64,000 nucleotides of DNA, from the NCBI RefSeq assembly GCF_000336615.1, contig NZ_AOLW01000015.1, positions 469,263 to 533,262 on the forward strand, read 5' to 3'. Both the position numbers and the translations under genes were made by a program. Within the stretch, counting starts at the first letter, position 1. Every line of letters starts with the position of its first letter. The stretch comes from Haloarcula amylolytica JCM 13557 (GTDB lineage: Archaea; Halobacteriota; Halobacteria; Halobacteriales; Haloarculaceae). Below, one piece after another: positions 8,426 through 17,093 of this stretch. Below the pieces are notes generated by a model. It had not been told where the DNA came from. It did no database searches and saw only the letters and a program-made list of their open reading frames with translations.

Positions 8426-10510
8426 TCAGCCGATATCTTCTAGTTCCATCGAATTACTCCAATAGAGATCTCCGCCGGTTTTGACAGGGACTTGTTGCAT
8501 CTGAAGGAACTCAGATAGTTCCGAGCTAGAAATATTGAAACTTCCAACTGATCCCGGCGCTAAAAAGTACTCTTCACACTTCTCAAAGAACGGAAATACG
8601 ATTGCTCCTAAGCCTTTGTTATCCATAGAATAGGCCTTCATTTCTACGTCGTATCCTGCTGTGGTCGCAGAAACATTCAGTAGATTCGGTGTCCCGTTTT
8701 CCGCTTGCGCAACTGTCACACCACCATCACCAACCACGATATACTGCCCCCCAAGAACGCTCTTTTTACGTGCGATAGTAAGCGCCGCTCGAAGGGGGAA
8801 GCCGCAGTTCAACAGCCTGGCGACCGTTTCACCGATGCGAACCGCGCCGTCGTTCAGCACTTCGTTAAGCGTGACGATGCCAGCGATTGCGCCCTTTTCG
8901 ACGAGCGCTAACCCCTGGTTGTAGGAGTTGCAGGCGTTCAGCAGGAAGGTGTCGATACCGACCGAGTCGACTGTCGTCACGTCGAGCTTGCCATCGCGGC
9001 AGACGAAGCCGTCGTGTTCGGTGTGGCCGATGTAGTGGAAGAACTCCGCGTCGGTCGTGAGAACGGTCCTGAGCTCCGCCGTCGTCAGGTCGTCGTGGAC
9101 CGTGACATCGAACGGCAAGTCGTCGCGGGTGCCGTACACGTCGTCGACGACCTGCCGTTCCTCGTCCATGCGAGCGTCGTTCTGGACGACGCGAATCGTG
9201 ATGTCCTCGGCGTTCGTGTCGCGGTCGAGCCGGTGTTCGAACGCCGCTTTGGTCAGTTTGCTTGCACCGATCGGGATACTGTCCCCGATCCAGGCCTGTT
9301 CCAGTGAGTCCTCGGCCTGCGGCTCGACGTAGTCCGCCTCGGATGGAGCGGTCGCAGCATCGGAACTCGCGGCGCGGGTGATGACATCGTCCCGGGTGAA
9401 CTCGGCCTCGACTTCCGCCGGAACGCTCGCCTGCTCCAGCTGCTCTCGCTGGTGTGTTCGGACGATAGCGAGGTCGTCGACGACGTACGGGAGCTGTTCC
9501 GCGTTCGCCGGCACCGGGTCGATGTGCGTCGTCAGCCGCCACTTCGGGATATGGTCCTCGATGACGTCGTACGGGACCTGCAGATAGGCGGCGACCTGCT
9601 CCGCCAGCGGCTGCTGATACAGCGACTGGAAGTCGAGGTCGACGTACGGCTCGATGGCCGCTCGCTCGTGCAAGTCGATCTGGTGGAATCCCTCGGTTCG
9701 CGTGACACAATCGAGAAAGAAGAGACGTTTGAGCGTGCGTCCGACCTCGGATTCGAAGCCCCGTGCGGTATCAAGCGAGTACGTAAATCCCGTGTCGGTC
9801 GTGAGCCGCGGTTCGGATGCGGGGACGAGTGAGGCTCCGAGATAGTACGCAAGCGGTGCGGCGACGAAGATCGACGGGAGGTCGGGCGGTAATTCGAGTG
9901 TGACACCGGTATCCGGCCTGTCGATATCCGACGGGATAGCCAGACTGTCACCGATCTCAAGCGCCGGTGGGTGGCCGCGAAGCGTCGGATAAGAGCGCTC
10001 GGGGTCGTGAGCCTTGAGCGCCGACCCGAAGGTCTCGACTGCGACCATCACGTCTGTCGGTTGCTCAGTCGTCGTGACCGTGGCTGCTGGCCGGTCGTGC
10101 TGGGACCGAGCGCCGATGAGCAGGTCTACCGGAGCGTCGAACTCGATGCGGGTCCGGCCCGAGTCGACGGTGACCTCTACCGCGGTGTCTTCGACCCGCA
10201 GATACGTCTTGATCTGCGTCAGCGGGTCCAGCACGTAGTCGTCCGCCGGCAGCGTCTCCGACTCGAACTGGGCGACCTCGGCGGCTATCGCTCCGGCATC
10301 GTCACGGACGTACACCATGACCACTGTCGGAAGTTCGATAGCGCGTGTCTGTATCCGGACAGCGTCCCCGACCGGATACTGGAACATGTCGGTCGCTGCC
10401 TCCCTGGGCGCGACGGGGGTCGGCGTGTGTATCCGGTAGCGCTGGCGCTCGATCTGATCAATAACCGCAAGTCCAGGGCGGTCGTCAAGCGGTTCGAACG
10501 TTAGAGTCAT
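8426..10510 (-). CDS. CHAT-domain (caspase-like) protease
   Basis: A 694-aa soluble protein. The C-terminal third is a CHAT domain, a caspase/separase-clan cysteine peptidase. FHYIGH (His492/His496) supplies the catalytic histidine, and FLLNACNSY (Cys527) the nucleophile, followed by the typical AIAGIVT strand. Residues 1-400 form a large unassigned region, probably a sensor or binding part. I chose ATG at 10510 (MTLTFEPL); a TTG 36 bases upstream is less likely. The last 100 or so codons are more AT-rich than the rest. CHAT proteases often serve in defence or cell-death switches, which is inference here. Confidence 0.82.
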   Translation of the reverse strand: MTLTFEPLDDRPGLAVIDQIERQRYRIHTPTPVAPREAATDMFQYPVGDAVRIQTRAIELPTVVMVYVRDDAGAIAAEVAQFESETLPADDYVLDPLTQIKTYLRVEDTAVEVTVDSGRTRIEFDAPVDLLIGARSQHDRPAATVTTTEQPTDVMVAVETFGSALKAHDPERSYPTLRGHPPALEIGDSLAIPSDIDRPDTGVTLELPPDLPSIFVAAPLAYYLGASLVPASEPRLTTDTGFTYSLDTARGFESEVGRTLKRLFFLDCVTRTEGFHQIDLHERAAIEPYVDLDFQSLYQQPLAEQVAAYLQVPYDVIEDHIPKWRLTTHIDPVPANAEQLPYVVDDLAIVRTHQREQLEQASVPAEVEAEFTRDDVITRAASSDAATAPSEADYVEPQAEDSLEQAWIGDSIPIGASKLTKAAFEHRLDRDTNAEDITIRVVQNDARMDEERQVVDDVYGTRDDLPFDVTVHDDLTTAELRTVLTTDAEFFHYIGHTEHDGFVCRDGKLDVTTVDSVGIDTFLLNACNSYNQGLALVEKGAIAGIVTLNEVLNDGAVRIGETVARLLNCGFPLRAALTIARKKSVLGGQYIVVGDGGVTVAQAENGTPNLLNVSATTAGYDVEMKAYSMDNKGLGAIVFPFFEKCEEYFLAPGSVGSFNISSSELSEFLQMQQVPVKTGGDLYWSNSMELEDIG

Positions 10511-10738
10511 GTAATAGGCGAGGGGGACAGTAGGACTCTCGTACAATGAGAACGACAGAAACCATGAAAAAGATATCGCCGACTTCGTTCTCTCTTAGTC
10601 GAGACCACGGGATGGATCTCCCCCGAAACTGGGGGACAGGATAGGGACGCGTGGCCGATCCAAGACAGGAAGTTCCGTGCAAACACCGCCGGTGGCTTGG
10701 CGAAGCGGGTAAGGGCACCCCGGTCTAACACTCCGGTA

Positions 10739-11191
10739 GTGAAAGAGTTCGAGCGCAAACAGTTGCTGGAGCGCATCGAACGCGACAGCGCGACCGTCGG
10801 TGCGGATATCCCCGATGAGATCACCGTGCAGGGCGAGGAGATCGAACTCCAGTCGTTCGTCTTCGAAATCAAGCGTCGGGAGACGATTCCGCGGGGCGAG
10901 CGCGAACGCGTCGAGCAGGCGAAAAAGAACCTGCGGCGCGAGCGCCTCCAGCGCAAGCAGCGGATCGAGGACAACAAAGTGAGCTACGAGCGCGGCGAAG
11001 AGCTTGCCACGGCCATCATCGGTATCGACCGGGCGCTCAACGCGCTCGAACAGCTCGGTGCGGCCAACATCGAACAGGAAGCGCAGACCCAGGAGACGGC
11101 CGACAGGAAGCGCTGGATGAAGTTCCTCCAGAAAGCACTGGGTCACGAGGACGCGGACTCCGGCACGGGTCGTGCCGGGCGGAGCTACTAA
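10739..11191 (+). CDS. conserved haloarchaeal protein (DUF5788-like)
   Basis: A 150-residue, highly charged, mostly helical protein starting VKEFERKQLLERIERD (GTG). It has an Arg/Lys/Glu-rich central coil (RGERERVEQAKKNLRRERLQRKQ), which suggests a coiled coil or nucleic-acid contact. No catalytic motif is visible. A TTG 42 bases upstream is possible but adds basic residues unlike the rest. It ends one base before the PolX start codon, so it is probably in an operon with PolX and the Mut7-C gene. The family name is from memory. Confidence 0.75.
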   Translation: MKEFERKQLLERIERDSATVGADIPDEITVQGEEIELQSFVFEIKRRETIPRGERERVEQAKKNLRRERLQRKQRIEDNKVSYERGEELATAIIGIDRALNALEQLGAANIEQEAQTQETADRKRWMKFLQKALGHEDADSGTGRAGRSY

Positions 11192-11192
11192 C

Positions 11193-12929
11193 ATGAGCCG
11201 GAACGACGAAATCGCGACACTGCTCGAAGAGTTTGCCGACCTGCTGGACGCGAAAGGGGTGGAGTACAAGCCCCGAGCCTACCGCCGGGCAGCCGAGAAC
11301 ATCAGGGACTTCCCCGGGGCGATCGAGGGGCTGGCCACCGAGGGCGAGGACAGCGTCGGCGAGATCGACGGCGTCGGTGACGCTATCTCCTCGAAGGTCG
11401 TTGAATACGTCAACACTGGCGAAATCGAGGAGCTAACCGAACTCCGCGCGGAACTCCCCGTCGAGATGGATGCTCTCACGGCGGTCGAGGGCGTGGGACC
11501 GAAATCCGTCGGCTCGCTGTACGAGGCGCTGGGAATCACTACCCTTGACGAATTGGAAGCAGCCGCCGAGGCCGGCGAGATACAGGAAGTCTCGGGCTTC
11601 GGCGCGAAAACGGAGCAGAACATCCTCGACAATCTCGACTTCGCCCGCGAGGCCCACGAGCGGTCGCTGCTCGGCGAGGCCCGGCCGTACGGCGACCGTA
11701 TTCGGAGCTTCATGGCCGGCGGCGACGCCGTGGCCGAGTGCGCGCTCGGTGGGTCGATCCGCCGCTGGCGACCGACCATCGGCGACGTGGACGTACTCGT
11801 CGGAAGCACCGACCCCGAGGCCGTCGTCGAGCGGTTCACCGACTGGGACGGGCTCGACCGGGTCATCGAGTCCGGCGAGACGAAAGCGAGCGCCTACGCG
11901 GACGACGTGCGGGTCGACCTGCGAATCGTCGACCCCTCGGAGTTCGGCGCGGCGCTACAGTATTTCACCGGGAGCAAGGACCACAACGTGGCGGTCCGCA
12001 ACCGCGCTATCGAACGGGACCTCAAAGTCAACGAGTACGGCGTGTTTGATGTCGAAGGCGTCGAGGACGACGGCCAGCGGGCCGGCGAACTGGTGGCCAG
12101 CGAGACCGAGGACGCAGTGTACGACGCGCTGGGCATGGATTGGGTGCCGCCGGAACTCCGCGAGAACCGCGGTGAGGTCAAAGCCGCCGCCGACGGGTCG
12201 CTCCCCGACCTCCTCGCCGAGGGCGAGGTCCGCGGCGATATCCACACCCATACGAACTGGTCGGACGGCGGCAACACCATCGCAGAAATGGTCGCGGGCG
12301 CGGCCGACTTCGGCCACGACTACCTCGCTGTCACGGACCACGCGACCGGACCGGGGATGGTCGGCGGCGTCGGCGTCCCGGACGAGAAACTCCGCGAACA
12401 GTTGGCCGAGGTGGAATCGGTCGCGGCGGACGCCGACATCGACGTGTTCTCCGGCGTCGAGGCCAACATCGCCGCGGACGGCAGTATCTCCGTTGCCGAC
12501 GACTTGCTGGCGGAACTGGACGTGGTCGTCGCCTCGCCACATGCCGCGCTGGACGGGGACGGCACGGACCGCCTCGTCGCCGCAGCGGAACACCCCGACG
12601 TGAACGTCATCGGCCATCCGACGGGGCGCTATCTGAACCGCCGGGAAGGGCTGGATGTTGATATCGAGCGTCTCGCAACAGCCGCCGCCGACAACGACAC
12701 GGCGCTGGAGATAAACGCCAACCCGGCCCGGCTGGACCTCGGCGGCGGCGCGGTCAAGCAGGCCGTCGAGGCCGGGGCAGCAATCGTCATCAACACCGAT
12801 GCACACAGCCCACGCGACCTCGAACTTCTGCGCTACGGCGTCCACACGGCGCGGCGGGGCTGGGCCGAGACGGACGACGTGCTGAACACCCGCGACGCCG
12901 AGGGCCTCCGCGAGTTCCTCGATGCCTGA
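11193..12929 (+). CDS. polX: family X DNA polymerase / 3'-5' exonuclease PolX
   Basis: A 578-aa base-excision-repair polymerase. Its order of parts is typical of prokaryotic PolX: N-terminal helix-hairpin-helix 8-kDa domain (YKPRAYRRAAENI), further HhH segments (TAVEGVGPKSVGSLY, VSGFGAKTEQNIL), and a nucleotidyltransferase core with GGSIRRWRPTIGDVDVLVG, where the Asp pair binds metal. A C-terminal PHP phosphoesterase domain starts DIHTHTNWSDGG. It fills short gaps, and the PHP domain trims 3' ends. It begins one base after the preceding stop and overlaps the next gene by 8 bases. Confidence 0.95.
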   Translation: MSRNDEIATLLEEFADLLDAKGVEYKPRAYRRAAENIRDFPGAIEGLATEGEDSVGEIDGVGDAISSKVVEYVNTGEIEELTELRAELPVEMDALTAVEGVGPKSVGSLYEALGITTLDELEAAAEAGEIQEVSGFGAKTEQNILDNLDFAREAHERSLLGEARPYGDRIRSFMAGGDAVAECALGGSIRRWRPTIGDVDVLVGSTDPEAVVERFTDWDGLDRVIESGETKASAYADDVRVDLRIVDPSEFGAALQYFTGSKDHNVAVRNRAIERDLKVNEYGVFDVEGVEDDGQRAGELVASETEDAVYDALGMDWVPPELRENRGEVKAAADGSLPDLLAEGEVRGDIHTHTNWSDGGNTIAEMVAGAADFGHDYLAVTDHATGPGMVGGVGVPDEKLREQLAEVESVAADADIDVFSGVEANIAADGSISVADDLLAELDVVVASPHAALDGDGTDRLVAAAEHPDVNVIGHPTGRYLNRREGLDVDIERLATAAADNDTALEINANPARLDLGGGAVKQAVEAGAAIVINTDAHSPRDLELLRYGVHTARRGWAETDDVLNTRDAEGLREFLDA

Positions 12930-13386
12930 GAATTCCCCAAGCGACCGGCTCGTGCTCGATGCGATGCTCGGCAAGCTCGCCACCTATCTGCGGATGTGCG
13001 GCTACGACACGGCGTACGCGCTAGATCGGGACGCCGAGGCCGACGATGACCTCCTCGCCCTCGCCGAACGCGAAGACCGGCTTGTGATTACTCGGGACAG
13101 CGACCTCGCCGCCCGCGCACCCGAGAGCGTGCTCCTCATCGAGCGGGCAGTCGAGGACCAGTTGCGGGAACTCGCCGATGCCGGCTTCAACCTCTCACTC
13201 GCTTCGGAGCCGGCTCACTGTGGCGTCTGCAATGGGCCGGTCGAACAGGTCGATCCGGTGGAACCGACGCCGGAGTACGCACCGAATACGGACGACGAGA
13301 CGGTCTGGCGCTGTACCGACTGCGGACAGTACTTCTGGAAAGGGAGCCACTGGGCGTCAGTTCAGGCGACGCTGGACGGCCTCTAG
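12922..13386 (+). CDS. Mut7-C RNase-like protein (DUF82) with zinc ribbon
   Basis: A 154-aa protein with an N-terminal PIN-like Mut7-C fold. The early LVLDAMLGKLATYLRMCGYD and later RLVITRDSDLAAR carry the acidic residues expected of a metal-dependent nuclease. The C-terminal half holds two cysteine pairs (CGVCNG and CTDCGQ) forming a zinc ribbon. It overlaps PolX by 8 bases, so the two are translated from one transcript. A nucleic-acid processing role alongside PolX is likely, but the substrate is unknown. Confidence 0.88.
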   Translation: MPENSPSDRLVLDAMLGKLATYLRMCGYDTAYALDRDAEADDDLLALAEREDRLVITRDSDLAARAPESVLLIERAVEDQLRELADAGFNLSLASEPAHCGVCNGPVEQVDPVEPTPEYAPNTDDETVWRCTDCGQYFWKGSHWASVQATLDGL

Positions 13387-13410
13387 AACGTAGAAAGTCA
13401 GCGGGCGTCG

Positions 13411-14430
13411 CTACAGTTCTTCAGCCGCGGCGACGGCCTCGTCGGTCGTCCCCTCGACGACCACGCCGGTCGTGACATCGTCCTCGGTCCAGTAGACGAC
13501 AGCACTGTCGTCGCGCTCGATTGCAGTCGCGTTCTGGCCGTTCACCTGTACCGCCGTCCCGTTCTCCGCATCGGCCAGATAGCTCGACGCGCCGGTCGCA
13601 GACAGAACCGTCACGTTCTCCCCATCGGCGTTGTACTGCTGGGCCACAGCCGTACTCTCGGGCCGGCTGATGTACCGGGCTTCCTCGAAGGTCCCGTTCT
13701 CGTATTCGGGCAGGTCCATCTCCGTCGCGGACTGGGCCGCGTCGTAGGAGTCGTACCTCTCGACGGTCGTGACGGCGACCCGGTCAGCCGGCGGGGCGAA
13801 CTGGCTGTCGTCGATGCTGACGTTGAAGTTTGTCTCCTCGACGGTGAGTTCCGTCCGGTTGGTCCCGTCGTCAGTGGTCAGCTTGTGGACGCGGTAGTCC
13901 TCAGTGTCGACCCACAGCGTCGTGTTCGGCGCGTCGATGCTCTCGTTGGTCGGTTCCAGGTCGAGAACGTACGTCGACTCGCCGTTGACTTCATCGGTCC
14001 CCCGGAGCGTCGCGGTGACGTTCTCCTCGGGAACCGGGTCCGTCGTGTCGTTCATCGCCGCCGGGTCCTCGGGCAGTTCGCGGCCGTAGGACTGGTTCTC
14101 GCCGACCGCCCAGACGACGGTCCCGTTCGTCCCCATCTCGTAGGACCGGTTCTCGCTCGTGACGGCGGCCCACGTCTTGTTGGGCTCAGCGGCGGCGTAC
14201 TCGACCGTAGCGGTCTTCGACACCGAGTCGTTCGCGACGCTCACCGTCGCCGTTCCGGTAATTGTCTCAGTTGCGTCGTAGCGCTGCTCGGTCCGGTCGA
14301 GCACGTCGTCGCCGGACGGCTGCCCCATCTCGCTGAGGCCGGACACGCCGGCGACCGCCCCAGCAGCCAGTAGTCCAATGGTGACGAACACCGCGACGAT
14401 AGCCAGTCTCCGTCCGGTATCGGCTGTCAT
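13411..14430 (-). CDS. LolA-like secreted or membrane-anchored protein
   Basis: A 339-aa protein with one N-terminal membrane or signal segment (LAIVAVFVTIGLLAAGAVAGV) and an exported acidic domain. The domain layout (repeated strands such as ITGTATVSVANDSV, YVLDLEP, LWVDTEDYRVHKL) resembles the LolA/LppX lipid-carrier fold annotated for haloarchaeal homologues. There are many N-x-S/T sites, as usual for haloarchaeal surface proteins. It is divergent from an ABC transporter whose nearest relatives include LolDE and MacB. The fold assignment is inference. Confidence 0.7.
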   Translation of the reverse strand: MTADTGRRLAIVAVFVTIGLLAAGAVAGVSGLSEMGQPSGDDVLDRTEQRYDATETITGTATVSVANDSVSKTATVEYAAAEPNKTWAAVTSENRSYEMGTNGTVVWAVGENQSYGRELPEDPAAMNDTTDPVPEENVTATLRGTDEVNGESTYVLDLEPTNESIDAPNTTLWVDTEDYRVHKLTTDDGTNRTELTVEETNFNVSIDDSQFAPPADRVAVTTVERYDSYDAAQSATEMDLPEYENGTFEEARYISRPESTAVAQQYNADGENVTVLSATGASSYLADAENGTAVQVNGQNATAIERDDSAVVYWTEDDVTTGVVVEGTTDEAVAAAEEL

Positions 14431-14546
14431 TGTCCGGTCTTAGGACTGGAGTGGTAAGTGGGTTCTTCTTGTCAGAGCGCGGACTGTATCCGGCGAAACC
14501 TGGGCCCGGCGAACCCCTCATTGCCGTCCAGTCCGTACATCGGTCC

Positions 14547-15254
14547 GTGAGCGAGTCAGCGAACACGACCGTCCGCGTCGAGGGCGTCAGCAAGCAGTAC
14601 GACCTCGGCGGGACGGTGACGGCGCTGGACGATGTGAGCCTGGACCTGTCGGCAGGGTCGTACACGGCGGTTATGGGACCGAGCGGCTCCGGCAAGAGCA
14701 CACTCCTGAATCTCATCGGCGGGCTGGACACGCCGTCGTCGGGACAGGTGGTCGTCAACGGACAGGACGTTTCGGCGGCCAGCGAGGCCGAACGGGCCGA
14801 CATCCGCGGGACTGAGGTCGGCTTCGTCTTCCAGACGTTCAATCTCATGCCGCGACTGTCCGCGGTGGAAAACGTCGCCCTGCCGCTCGTCTTCGACGGC
14901 TGGGACCGCGCCCGTCGCCGCGAGCGGTCGGTGTCGTTACTCTCTGAGGTGGGGCTCGCCGACCGCACCGACCACGTCCCCTCGGAACTCAGCGGCGGCC
15001 AGCGCCAGCGGGTCGCTATCGCCCGCGCCCTGTCGACCGACCCGGCGTTGATTCTCGCCGACGAGCCCACCGGCAACGTCGACACGGACACCGGCGCACA
15101 GATACTCGACCTGTTCGACGATCTCCACGCGGCGGGCAACACGTTCCTGCTGGTGACCCACGAGCGCCACGTCGCCGAGCGGGCGGAGCGCATCGTCCAC
15201 GTCGAGGACGGCCACATCCAGTCCGTCGAGGACGTTTCCGGAGGGCAGGACTGA
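14547..15254 (+). CDS. ABC transporter ATPase, LolD/MacB type
   Basis: A 235-aa ATP-binding subunit. It has Walker A GPSGSGKST, a Q-loop, the signature LSGGQRQRVAIARAL, Walker B LILADEPTGNVD and the switch His in LLVTHE. The EPTGNVD sequence and FNLMPRLSAVENV are typical of the LolD/MacB/FtsE subgroup. I chose GTG at 14547 (VSESANTT), because a longer reading frame would run into the promoter of the divergent LolA-like gene. Its last A is the first base of the permease start (ATGA). Confidence 0.92.
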   Translation: MSESANTTVRVEGVSKQYDLGGTVTALDDVSLDLSAGSYTAVMGPSGSGKSTLLNLIGGLDTPSSGQVVVNGQDVSAASEAERADIRGTEVGFVFQTFNLMPRLSAVENVALPLVFDGWDRARRRERSVSLLSEVGLADRTDHVPSELSGGQRQRVAIARALSTDPALILADEPTGNVDTDTGAQILDLFDDLHAAGNTFLLVTHERHVAERAERIVHVEDGHIQSVEDVSGGQD

Positions 15255-16489
15255 TGGACACCGGCGAAAGCGTGCGCATCACGCTCCGGTCTATCAGGGC
15301 CCACAAGCTCCGGTCGGCGCTGACGGTCGTCGGCGTCGTCATCGGCATCGCGTCGGTCATCACCTTCGCCACGTTCGGGGCCAGCGTCGAGGCGGAAATC
15401 GTCGGCGACATCGAGACATCGAACGCGGGCAACATCTACGTGTTCGGGACGCCGTCGGGCGACGACGACTTCGACCGGACGCTTCAGCCGGTGTTTACCG
15501 AGTACGACATTCAGCAGTTGGAGGGGATTACCGGAGTACAAGCGGTACTCCCGCGGGGCACCGTCCAGACGCAATCGGTACGGCACGGGGACCAGACCCT
15601 CGCTAGACAGCAGGTCACGGCGATACGGCCGGCCAGCATCAACGACGGGGTCCTCGTCGACGGACGCTCCTTCGAAACCGACGAGGAGGCCGTCGTCGTC
15701 AACGAGCGCATGGCGAGGTCGTTTTCCGAGAACCTCACGACCGGCGAGCGACTCACGATGACGATGCCCGACGGGGGCGAGCGCAACGTCACAGTCGTCG
15801 GCGTCGTCAACGGGACCCGCGGCGAGGTCCCGGTCAGCGAGTTCGCCCGCCAGCCGCGGGTGTACGTCCCCATCGACCCGTTCTACGACTCCGTCGTCGA
15901 GAGTCCTTCAGCGGGCGTGCGACAGCGCGCGTACCCGCAGGTGACCCTCGTCGTCGACCCTCGGGCGATTCCGGAAACGCAGTCGGCGATTCAGACGTAC
16001 CTCTCCGGTAATTCTGATGCGCGGTCGCTGTCGGCCGACGACACGGAACTGGTCGCTCGCTCGGGCAACGACTTCGTCGAGGAAATCAGCGACGTCATCG
16101 AGCGCATCACGCGCTTCGTCACCGGCATCGCCGTTATCGCGCTGGTCGTCGGCGCTATCGGTATCGCCAACGTGATGCTCGTCAGCGTGACCGAACGGAC
16201 CCGCGAAATCGGCATCATGAAAGCCGTCGGGGCGCGCAACCGCGATGTAATGCAGGTGTTCCTCGTCGAGGCCGCACTGCTCGGGACGATTGGTTCGCTG
16301 CTCGGCGTCCCGCTCGGACTCCTCGTCGGCTACGGCGCGACCCGGTACGCCGAGGTCACGTTCTCGCTCGCGCCGCTGTGGATGGCGCTCGCGGTCGCCG
16401 TGGGCGTCCTTGTCGGCGTGGTGGCCGGTCTCTATCCGGCGTGGCGGGCGGCCCGGGTCGACCCCATCGACGCGCTCAGACACGAATGA
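15254..16489 (+). CDS. ABC transporter permease, MacB/FtsX type
   Basis: A 411-aa membrane protein with one N-terminal span (LRSALTVVGVVIGIASVITF), a large MacB-type outer domain (residues 45-270), and three C-terminal spans. The last region has the FtsX motif VTERTREIGIMKAVGARNRDV. It is translationally coupled to the ATPase. This class uses mechanical force on extracytoplasmic substrates rather than conducting them. With the divergent LolA-like protein the set resembles LolA-LolDE, although archaea have no outer membrane. Confidence 0.92.
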   Translation: MDTGESVRITLRSIRAHKLRSALTVVGVVIGIASVITFATFGASVEAEIVGDIETSNAGNIYVFGTPSGDDDFDRTLQPVFTEYDIQQLEGITGVQAVLPRGTVQTQSVRHGDQTLARQQVTAIRPASINDGVLVDGRSFETDEEAVVVNERMARSFSENLTTGERLTMTMPDGGERNVTVVGVVNGTRGEVPVSEFARQPRVYVPIDPFYDSVVESPSAGVRQRAYPQVTLVVDPRAIPETQSAIQTYLSGNSDARSLSADDTELVARSGNDFVEEISDVIERITRFVTGIAVIALVVGAIGIANVMLVSVTERTREIGIMKAVGARNRDVMQVFLVEAALLGTIGSLLGVPLGLLVGYGATRYAEVTFSLAPLWMALAVAVGVLVGVVAGLYPAWRAARVDPIDALRHE

Positions 16490-16535
16490 TCGGGATTCAG
16501 AACACCGAAATACGTGGTCGTCGTACCGACGGGCC

Positions 16536-17015
16536 ATGACCCTCTCGGAGGATGCCCGCGAGCGACTCGCCGACATCGTCGAACTCCAGCCGACGAAAAA
16601 CGGCGAGTTGCAGGAGCGCTGGGACATGGACAGCGGGAGCGAGGTGCACCAGTACCTCGAATCCGAACTCAAGGAGTACTACTACCGCAACGACAACAGC
16701 CTCATCTGTGCGACGCCGGAGGCGACGACGCTCATCGACGGGGAGGACTCCGAACGGATACAGACGGTGACGGTCACCACGCTTCAGCAGGCTATCGTCG
16801 ACGTGATCGCCGGGCCGGACGAGGAGAGCCAGAGCGTCGTCGCCGTGTTACACGCCCTCCGCGAGGTCGGCGAGGACCGCGACACCGACGATGTTCGCTC
16901 CGCGCTCCGCAGCCTCGCAGACAAAGGTATCGTGGAGACGGTTGAGAAGACGGTGCCGACGTTCAGGCTCGCCGTTCCCCGGGACGAACTGGACATCGAG
17001 CTATCCGAGGAGTGA
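16536..17015 (+). CDS. winged-helix-like haloarchaeal protein (DUF5797-like)
   Basis: A 159-aa cytosolic acidic protein starting MTLSEDARERLADIVEL. The N-terminal 50 residues read like a helix-turn-helix (LQPTKNGELQERWDMDSGSEVHQYLESEL). The C-terminal part (VVAVLHALREV, VRSALRSLADKGIVETV, TFRLAV) reads like a second winged helix. A regulator role is therefore plausible, but no target is known. It begins 47 bases after the permease stop on the same strand. The family name is from memory. Confidence 0.75.
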   Translation: MTLSEDARERLADIVELQPTKNGELQERWDMDSGSEVHQYLESELKEYYYRNDNSLICATPEATTLIDGEDSERIQTVTVTTLQQAIVDVIAGPDEESQSVVAVLHALREVGEDRDTDDVRSALRSLADKGIVETVEKTVPTFRLAVPRDELDIELSEE

Positions 17016-17038
17016 GTGCGTCCCGCAGTACCGGTCGG

Positions 17039-17093
17039 TTACTCTGACAGCCCGGCCGCGGTGTCGGTCCGCTACTCCGACAGTCCCGGCCGC
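17039..17093. repeat. imperfect duplication of a gene 3' end
   Basis: The segment 17039-17059 (TACTCTGACAGCCCGGCCGC) repeats 17073-17093 (TACTCCGACAGTCCCGGCCGC) with two substitutions and one indel. The second copy encodes the last residues and stop of the minus-strand gene ending at 17072; the first copy lies just beyond its stop. This looks like a local duplication. Confidence 0.7.
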
